DNA from: Bacillota bacterium
GTDB taxonomy: Bacteria; Bacillota_C; Negativicutes; CTSoil-072
Assembly: GCA_017861495.1 (NCBI GenBank)
Contig: JAGFXW010000058.1
Span: 1 to 10,858 of the forward strand
DNA: 10,858 nucleotides
Reading direction: 5' to 3'
Shown in pieces: positions 6,519 through 10,858 of the stretch; position 1 is the first letter of the stretch, and every line of letters begins with the position of its first letter. Made by a program: the position numbers and the translations under genes. The notes beneath the pieces were generated by a model. It made no database searches and was not told where the DNA came from. It saw only the letters and a program-made list of their open reading frames with translations.

Positions 6519-7339
6519 TTTATTGCTACGATGGGAGTTTTGAAGGGTTGCTGTGTTGCGTGTTTGAGAGCTACGACCAGCAGGAAATCCCGCTGGATAT
6601 TTTTTCACCGGCTTCTTTGCAGACTACGCTTTTGCCGGTAAAGGAAATTCAAACGGAACCGCAAAAAGCAAGCCGGGTCCTCGCTTCCATCCCAAACAAA
6701 ATTGGTTTTGCCGCTTTGGATTTTATTCAGCGTGCTTTCTTGACTTGCCACCCACAAAAGGAACTGTATATCCTGCTATTTTTACGCAAAGGATATCGCC
6801 ACGGTCCTACGGTTATGGACATGCTGACCGATGAAGTAGTCAATACGCTGGTTACGGCGGTCAAGCACCTGGATAAAGAAAGCCATTTGTTGAAAGGGTT
6901 TATCCGCTTTTCCGTTGTAAACAACGCGTTGGTTGCCCAAATCGAGCCGAAGAATTACGTGCTTCCTTTCTTGATCCAGCATTTTCGGGAACGGTATCCG
7001 GAGGAGCGCTTTTTAATCCATGATACAACGCATGGAATGGGTCTGGTTTACCAACCGTATAAAGCAATGATTATTCCGATCGAAGAGTTGCAGTTGCCGG
7101 AAGTCGACGAGGAGGAGCAATCGTTCCGCGAACTATGGCAGCTATTCTATAATACAATCGAAATCAAAGGACGGCATAATCCGCGCTGCCGCATGAGCCA
7201 GATGCCGAAACGGTATTGGAAAAACATGACGGAATTTGGCGAAGGACAGGCGCTGGCGCAAAAGAGAGCAAAGGCTGACAATGAACTGCATGGTTTTAGC
7301 GGCCGGTTATTAACAGAAAAAAATATAGCACCACAATAG
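6497..7339 (+). CDS. DNA metabolism partner protein, TIGR03915/DUF4130 family
   Basis: This 280-residue protein has the family's landmarks in order: an opening YDGSFEGLLCCVFESY (11-26), HLLKGFIRF (130-138), the segment ALVAQIEPKNYVLPF (144-158), and the C-terminal NTIEIKGRHNPRCRMSQMPKRYW. It belongs to the 'probable DNA metabolism protein' family (DUF4130), which occurs beside the radical SAM repair protein and in many bacteria is fused to a uracil-DNA-glycosylase-like domain. No such domain is present here; the protein stops after the DUF4130 region with a short polar tail. The start follows AGGAGGA (6481-6487) at 9 nt, inside the preceding gene, so the two are probably translationally coupled. 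The biochemical role is unknown. It probably works with the radical SAM protein on damaged DNA under SOS control. Confidence 0.85.
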   Translation: MHNRPDLIYCYDGSFEGLLCCVFESYDQQEIPLDIFSPASLQTTLLPVKEIQTEPQKASRVLASIPNKIGFAALDFIQRAFLTCHPQKELYILLFLRKGYRHGPTVMDMLTDEVVNTLVTAVKHLDKESHLLKGFIRFSVVNNALVAQIEPKNYVLPFLIQHFRERYPEERFLIHDTTHGMGLVYQPYKAMIIPIEELQLPEVDEEEQSFRELWQLFYNTIEIKGRHNPRCRMSQMPKRYWKNMTEFGEGQALAQKRAKADNELHGFSGRLLTEKNIAPQ

Positions 7340-7346
7340 CGGTGCT
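7327..7346 (+). other. Short hairpin after the DUF4130 gene, not a convincing terminator
   Basis: AGCACC (7327-7332) and GGTGCT (7341-7346) form a 6-bp stem with an 8-nt loop around the stop codon. There is no T-run behind it, so readthrough into the glycosylase gene is plausible. The following 7347-7460 region holds a purine-rich run and a weak TTGAAA (7402-7407) without a good -10 box. Confidence 0.3.
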
Positions 7347-7460
7347 GATAAGGAAAGAAGGGGGGATTTTTCTCTGGACGGAAGGACCGATTAATGATAC
7401 ATTGAAACTTGATTGCAAACCGTGAATTATTGCCGTTGATAGCATGGAGGATCGTATTGT

Positions 7461-8045
7461 ATGAAGCAGTGGCCAGAATTTCAGTTTGAAGAAACAGTTG
7501 CAGTTGCCCGTACCTTATTGGGCGCGCATCTTGTCAGTGAAACGGCTGATGGTGTGGTTAGCGGGAAAATTGTTGAAGTGGAAGCCTATGGAGGTTTTTC
7601 CGATGCGGGCTCGCATATCAGCCGTGGTGTTACGGACCGGACAAAGATTATGCTGGATAGGCCGGGCTTAGCGTACGTTTATATTATTTATGGCGTTCAC
7701 CATTGCCTTAATGTGGTGGCGCATCCGGAAGGACAAGCCGGTGCCGTGCTGATCCGGGCGCTTGAGCCGCTGAACGGGATCGACATCATGCAAAAACGGC
7801 GGGGTGTGCAGGAAATCCGGTCGTTGTGCAGCGGCCCGGGAAAATTGTGCCGGGCATTTGGGATTACGAAAGAGCATAACGGACACTTCTTGGCCGATCA
7901 GCCATTGTATTTGCTGCCAGGGCAGCAAGTCGGCGATGAGCAAATCGCCGCTGTTCCGCGGATTAATATCGATTATGCCGGTGAGGCAAAACATTGGCCA
8001 TGGCGGTTTTATATAAAGGGCAATGCCTATATTTCCCGGAAATAG
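7461..8045 (+). CDS. mpg: 3-methyladenine DNA glycosylase, AAG/MPG family
   Basis: This 194-residue protein is the usual length for bacterial Mpg. It excises alkylated purines such as 3-methyladenine, and in this family also hypoxanthine and ethenoadenine, starting base-excision repair. Visible family motifs are KIVEVEAYGG (38-45), with the catalytic glutamate E41 and the base-stacking tyrosine Y43 by analogy with human AAG E125/Y127, then SHISRG (51-56), YVYIIYGVHHCLNVV (72-86), RALEPL (99-104) and LCSGPGKLC (122-130). The start follows GGAGG at 7446-7450, 10 nt upstream. It lies 121 nt after the DUF4130 gene with no strong terminator between, so it may share the SOS-controlled transcript. 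A LexA box of its own is not visible. Identity is very confident; co-regulation is inference. Confidence 0.95.
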   Translation: MKQWPEFQFEETVAVARTLLGAHLVSETADGVVSGKIVEVEAYGGFSDAGSHISRGVTDRTKIMLDRPGLAYVYIIYGVHHCLNVVAHPEGQAGAVLIRALEPLNGIDIMQKRRGVQEIRSLCSGPGKLCRAFGITKEHNGHFLADQPLYLLPGQQVGDEQIAAVPRINIDYAGEAKHWPWRFYIKGNAYISRK

Positions 8046-8047
8046 AA

Positions 8048-8310
8048 AAGAGTGTTGAAAAAGGCCAATCTGCGGCGCACCCGCAAGGGGTATGCCGCCA
8101 ACTCTAAGGCGCTAAAGCGCCAAGAGATGCGTAATCACGAATCCGTTTGCCTGTTCGCAGAATAATTCTATTGCAACTTGCAAGCGGATAATCCTCCTAA
8201 AGCAGAGGTCAAGTGACAACGTCGAAGCGTTGGAGATTATCCGCTTGCAAAAAAATCAACTCGTCGCAAGCCTCGTCGTTCCTAGCATCTCGACCTTTTT
8301 GAACGCTCTT
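8048..8310. repeat. Structured intergenic element with terminal inverted repeats (MITE-like)
   Basis: This non-coding stretch is bounded by AAGAGTGTTGAAAAAGG (8048-8064) and CCTTTTTGAACGCTCTT (8294-8310), complementary at 15 of 17 positions. Inside lie a hairpin GCGGC/GCCGC (8072-8076/8094-8098) capped by CCC-GCAA-GGG with a GNRA loop, a GGCGC/GCGCC hairpin (8108-8121), and a long stem TTGCAAGCGGATAATC (8178-8193) with its exact complement at 8235-8250. No ORF explains it. It sits between convergent genes, so it may also end transcription. The look is that of a non-autonomous mobile element or dispersed structured repeat; other copies cannot be seen in this window. Confidence 0.55.
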
Positions 8311-8352
8311 ATAGTTTTGTAATGACAATTAATAGCATTAATAATTCAACAT

Positions 8353-9396
8353 CTATAATTTTTGGTGGGTTGCGATGGCAGCGTTTAGGTCTTTAATAAA
8401 TGCTGTAACCATCTCTTTTTTTGTGGCCCAGGAAGTGACGAGGCGGATTACGGAGTGCTCATCATCAATCTTCGACCAAATGTAGAATGAATATTTTTCT
8501 TCCAGTGTTTTTATTAACCAATTCGGCAAGATCGGGAAAATTTGATTGGTGGGGGAGTGCGTTAAGAATTGATAGCCGTTATTGCTGATGGCATCTTTCA
8601 ATAATGCAGCCATGGCATTGGCATGTTTGGCCAGCTCAAAATATAACCCGTCCTGGAAAAGTTCAGCGAACTGTATGCCCAGGAGCCGTCCTTTGGCTAA
8701 TAAGGCCCCTTTTTGTTTCATATGAAAACGAAAATTCTCTTTTAATTCATCGCGGCAGATGACGAGCGCTTCGCCGAGCAGGGCGCCGTTTTTGGTTCCG
8801 CCGATATAAAAAATGTCTACCAGGCGAGCCAGCTCGGATATTGCCAGATCGTTTTCTTCCGAGCAAAGGGCGGAACCCAACCGTGCGCCGTCAACATAAA
8901 GGTATAGTTTGTTGTTTTTACAGCAACGGCTTATTTCTTCTAAATCCGCTTTGCTGTATATGGAACCGATTTCGGTGGGGTTAGAGAGGAAGACCAATTT
9001 CGGTTTTACCATGTGTTCATCGGTATGGGCGGTAAGAACGGCTTCAATATGAGGAACGGTCAGTTTTCCGTCGTTCACATCGACGGATATAATTTTATGG
9101 CCGGTCGCTTCAATCGCTCCGGTTTCATGAACCAGAATATGGCCGGTATTTGGTGCGATGACGGCTTCGTGGGGACGCAAAACGGCAGAAAGGGCAACCA
9201 AATTTGTCTGCGTACCGCCGGAAAAGAAATGAACGTCAACATCGGATCGGTTCAACAATTGTTTTATCCGTTCTCCTGCTTGCCTGCAATAGGGATCGCC
9301 GCCGTAGCCTTCCGTTTGTTCGAGGTTGCAGCGAATTAGGGAATCTAATATGCGGGGATGAGCTCCCTCGCTGTAGTCATTTTTAAAACTATACAT
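8353..9396 (-). CDS. Low-specificity threonine aldolase/beta-eliminating lyase family PLP enzyme
   Basis: This 347-residue protein matches the fold-type I threonine aldolase family in length and motifs. They are FKNDYSEGAHPRIL at the N-terminus, GYGGDPYC, the FFSGGTQTN loop (about 57-65), HETGAIEATGHK, YVDGARLGSAL (Asp169) and the PLP lysine Lys202 in YIGGTKNGALLGEA. It should cleave L-threonine or L-allo-threonine to glycine and acetaldehyde in the cytoplasm; related family members act on other beta-hydroxy amino acids. The start at 9396 is chosen because TAAGGAGG (complement of 9406-9413) lies 9 nt upstream. The frame remains open 27 codons further, to 9477, but that part lacks a ribosome site. 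It is a single gene, convergent with the glycosylase and divergent from the channel. Confidence 0.9.
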   Translation of the reverse strand: MYSFKNDYSEGAHPRILDSLIRCNLEQTEGYGGDPYCRQAGERIKQLLNRSDVDVHFFSGGTQTNLVALSAVLRPHEAVIAPNTGHILVHETGAIEATGHKIISVDVNDGKLTVPHIEAVLTAHTDEHMVKPKLVFLSNPTEIGSIYSKADLEEISRCCKNNKLYLYVDGARLGSALCSEENDLAISELARLVDIFYIGGTKNGALLGEALVICRDELKENFRFHMKQKGALLAKGRLLGIQFAELFQDGLYFELAKHANAMAALLKDAISNNGYQFLTHSPTNQIFPILPNWLIKTLEEKYSFYIWSKIDDEHSVIRLVTSWATKKEMVTAFIKDLNAAIATHQKL

Positions 9397-9494
9397 TGAT
9401 ATGAGCCTCCTTACAGGCGTTTGCTTTTTGTTTTCTGGATTGTTCTGCTTTGAAATTCGCGCTGCGAGGCAAAACAACAGAACGGCATACTTTA

Positions 9495-9523
9495 ACGATA
9501 TCTCGCATATGCGGGGTTGTCAA
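9495..9523 (-). promoter_or_regulatory. Probable promoter of the threonine aldolase gene
   Basis: On the minus strand TTGACA (complement of 9518-9523) is followed after exactly 17 nt by TATCGT (complement of 9495-9500), a perfect -35 with a 4-of-6 -10. The spacer contains a 10-bp palindrome, CGCATATGCG (9504-9513), which could be an operator. It predicts a leader of about 90 nt. The rest of the divergent gap up to 9692 is AT-rich, and I see no convincing promoter there for the channel gene. Confidence 0.45.
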
Positions 9524-9692
9524 TACACCATACAAGAGGCAATGGCCGGCCTTGTTAGGATGATGTCAAAAAAATAACAATGTTTATCAAAGGGATGCAG
9601 GATTTAAAAAATTACTGGTCAAACTAATGAAGTATCGTAGATTGGTTACTGGGGAACTGTTTCGGAGAAGGATAAAATAAAAGGAGAAACAG

Positions 9693-10520
9693 ATGGAACG
9701 TGATCAGAAGCCGTTGACGCATGACTGGCGGGAAAAATTGTTTATCATCATCTTTCAGGCAGATACGGCCAAAGGAAAAGCCTTTGATGTCGTCATTCTT
9801 TGGCTGATCGTATTAAGTGTGCTGGCCGTAATTATTGAAAGTGTTCCGGACGTCGAAGAGAAATATTCCAATGGATTGAAACTGCTTGAATGGGGATTTA
9901 CGCTTGTTTTTACCGTTGAATACTTTTTGCGTATTTTATGCGTGCGGAACAAATGGCGTTATATGAGCAGCGCATTAGGGATAATTGATTTATTGACCAT
10001 ATTGCCGACTTATTTGGGATTGTTTTTTGCCGGCATGCAATATTTTTTGGTTATACGCGCGCTGCGGCTGCTGCGGATTTTTCGGATTTTAAAGTTAGGC
10101 AGATACGTCGGGGAGTCCCATTTGTTGATAAAGGCTCTGCAGGCGAGCCGGTTTAAGATTACGGTTTTCCTGAGTACTGTTTTGACCTTGGTTGTTATCA
10201 TCGGGACGCTGATGTATGTCATTGAGGGATCGGACAGCGGCTTTACCAGTATTCCCGTCGGCATGTACTGGGCTATTGTAACACTTACAACTGTGGGATT
10301 TGGCGATATTACGCCTGTTACCTTCGCGGGTAGAACTCTCGCTGCGGTCGTCATGATTCTCGGCTATGGGATTATCGCTGTGCCTACCGGTATTGTGACG
10401 GTTGAATTGGCCCACCAGTCAAAAAAACAAAGACAGGAGTTTGTCTGTACAGGCTGTGGCGCAGGCGGACATGATGGTGATGCGGGATTTTGCAAATATT
10501 GCGGTGGGAAACTGGTTTAG
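9693..10520 (+). CDS. Voltage-gated-type potassium channel with C-terminal zinc ribbon
   Basis: This 275-residue membrane protein shows six hydrophobic segments: S1 about 31-50, S2 65-83, S3 93-112, S4 117-137, S5 155-177 and S6 214-238. S4 has arginines every third residue (R122, R125, R128, R131, then K134 and R137), the mark of a voltage sensor. The pore loop reads TLTTVGFGDITP, with selectivity filter T200-V-G-F-G-D205, so K+ selectivity is expected; the filter has Phe where Tyr is commonest. After S6 a short linker leads to a cytoplasmic CxxC...CxxC zinc ribbon (C252, C255, C267, C270) in place of the RCK domain of many bacterial channels. The start follows AAGGAGA (9681-9687) by 5 nt. 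It is transcribed alone and converges on the GDT1-like gene. Confidence 0.92.
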   Translation: MERDQKPLTHDWREKLFIIIFQADTAKGKAFDVVILWLIVLSVLAVIIESVPDVEEKYSNGLKLLEWGFTLVFTVEYFLRILCVRNKWRYMSSALGIIDLLTILPTYLGLFFAGMQYFLVIRALRLLRIFRILKLGRYVGESHLLIKALQASRFKITVFLSTVLTLVVIIGTLMYVIEGSDSGFTSIPVGMYWAIVTLTTVGFGDITPVTFAGRTLAAVVMILGYGIIAVPTGIVTVELAHQSKKQRQEFVCTGCGAGGHDGDAGFCKYCGGKLV

Positions 10521-10557
10521 GCATGAATAAAGATAGATATCATTCATTCATGCCTAA
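10517..10557. terminator. Shared hairpin at convergent 3' ends, possible bidirectional terminator
   Basis: TTAGGCATGAAT (10517-10528) and ATTCATGCCTAA (10546-10557) are perfect 12-bp inverted complements with a 17-nt loop. The left arm includes the stop codon of the channel gene and the right arm encodes the last residues of the opposite gene. Neither side has a clear T-run, so termination strength is uncertain. Confidence 0.45.
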
Positions 10558-10858
10558 GCGGTTTATGCAATACAGAAGGAGAATGATTGCTGTAATGCTT
10601 CCGCCAATGACAGGAGCAGTTTGGAGGGTTTGTGGCACCGCTTCGTACAGGCCAAACAAACCAAATAAGATAAAGATAATCGCAGCGGTCCATTTTACCA
10701 TCCGCTCCGGTATTTTTTTACCCAGGACAATACCGATGATGATGCCGATTGCATCCGCTATGATCATTCCGGAGGTCGTTCCCATCCATACCGGGACGAT
10801 CTCATTGAATTGCGCTGCCAATGCGATCGTTGCGAATTGGGTTTTGTCGCCCATTTCG
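10540..10858 (-). CDS. TMEM165/GDT1 (UPF0016) family putative Mn2+/Ca2+ transporter, C-terminal half, 5' part outside window
   Basis: The frame runs off the right edge. The first complete codon at the edge gives Glu, so the visible protein begins EMGDKTQFATIALAA, the family's ExGDKT cation-binding motif; the Met within it is internal and not a start. Three more hydrophobic segments follow: VWMGTTSGMIIADAIGIII, WTAAIIFILFGLFGLYEAV, and a last one around GGSITAIILLLYC. UPF0016 proteins carry two such repeats, and this looks like the second one, with the first outside the window. Known members export Mn2+ or exchange Ca2+/H+ in the membrane; the bacterial ones are mainly linked to Mn2+ export. 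It stops 19 nt from the channel stop, on the opposite strand. Family is confident; ion is inferred. Confidence 0.85.
   Translation of the reverse strand, partial: EMGDKTQFATIALAAQFNEIVPVWMGTTSGMIIADAIGIIIGIVLGKKIPERMVKWTAAIIFILFGLFGLYEAVPQTLQTAPVIGGSITAIILLLYCINRLGMNE

Noticed and set aside
9397..9477. A 27-residue N-terminal extension of the threonine aldolase
   Set aside because: It has no ribosome site and does not match the family; TAAGGAGG points to the ATG at 9396.
9544..9551. GGCCGGCC 8-bp palindrome
   Set aside because: It is short and isolated, with no nearby promoter element to give it meaning.
9552..9580. TTGTTA...TAACAA inverted repeat in the divergent intergenic region
   Set aside because: Only 6 bp with a 17-nt gap in AT-rich sequence; this is expected by chance.
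9635..9680. Promoter for the channel gene using TTGGTT and TAAAAT
   Set aside because: The spacer would be 25 nt, too long for a sigma-A promoter.

Overview
The window reads as a chromosomal stretch of an anaerobic Firmicute. Supporting signs are strong AGGAGG-type ribosome binding sites, short overlapping operons, radical-SAM enzymes, and a Gram-positive-type LexA box (GAAC-N4-GTTC). A spore-forming Negativicute (Sporomusa-like) is my best guess, from gene content and from memory of similar intergenic sequence; nothing here proves it. There is no rRNA, tRNA, CRISPR array, transposase gene or phage gene. The layout suggests ordinary core or accessory chromosome.

Region 1 (2-5006, + strand) is the downstream part of a tightly packed operon. 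It holds the C-terminus of an HD-domain protein, a class V aminotransferase-fold cysteine desulfurase/selenocysteine lyase, a small unrecognised protein, a radical SAM protein with an N-terminal zinc-ribbon-like segment (TrsS/MJ0619-like), a PaaK-like AMP-forming ligase, and a histidine phosphatase. From the desulfurase onward the genes overlap or are about 10 nt apart. The set resembles the Desulfovibrio DVU_1551-1558 neighbourhood associated with molybdenum hydroxylases. It looks like a poorly characterised pathway that builds or modifies a cofactor, with sulfur or selenium mobilisation, radical chemistry, adenylation and dephosphorylation. The operon ends at a 19-bp perfect hairpin plus T-run (5058-5106). 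Just before that terminator lies a GGGACA...TGTCCC REP-like palindrome.

Region 2 (5126-8045, + strand) is a DNA-repair block. A sigma-A-type promoter (TTTACA / TATAAT) has a perfect LexA box, AGAAC-GTTT-GTTCT, in its spacer. It drives a radical SAM protein of the 'putative DNA modification/repair' family (CX3CX2C plus a C-terminal helix-hairpin-helix) and, overlapping it by 22 nt, its partner protein of the TIGR03915/DUF4130 type. A 3-methyladenine DNA glycosylase follows after 121 nt and may be co-transcribed. The LexA box ties this little-studied radical-SAM/DUF4130 pair to the SOS response, and I consider it the best lead in the window.

Region 3 (8046-9692) starts with a roughly 263-nt structured, terminally inverted-repeat intergenic element (8048-8310). 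It lies between the glycosylase and a convergent low-specificity threonine aldolase (8353-9396, - strand). A divergent intergenic region follows, with a plausible aldolase promoter.

Region 4 (9693-10858) holds a six-helix voltage-gated-type potassium channel with a GFGD selectivity filter and a C-terminal zinc ribbon (+ strand). It converges on the 3' end of a TMEM165/GDT1 (UPF0016) family putative cation exporter (- strand, running off the window). The two 3' ends share a 12-bp perfect inverted repeat.
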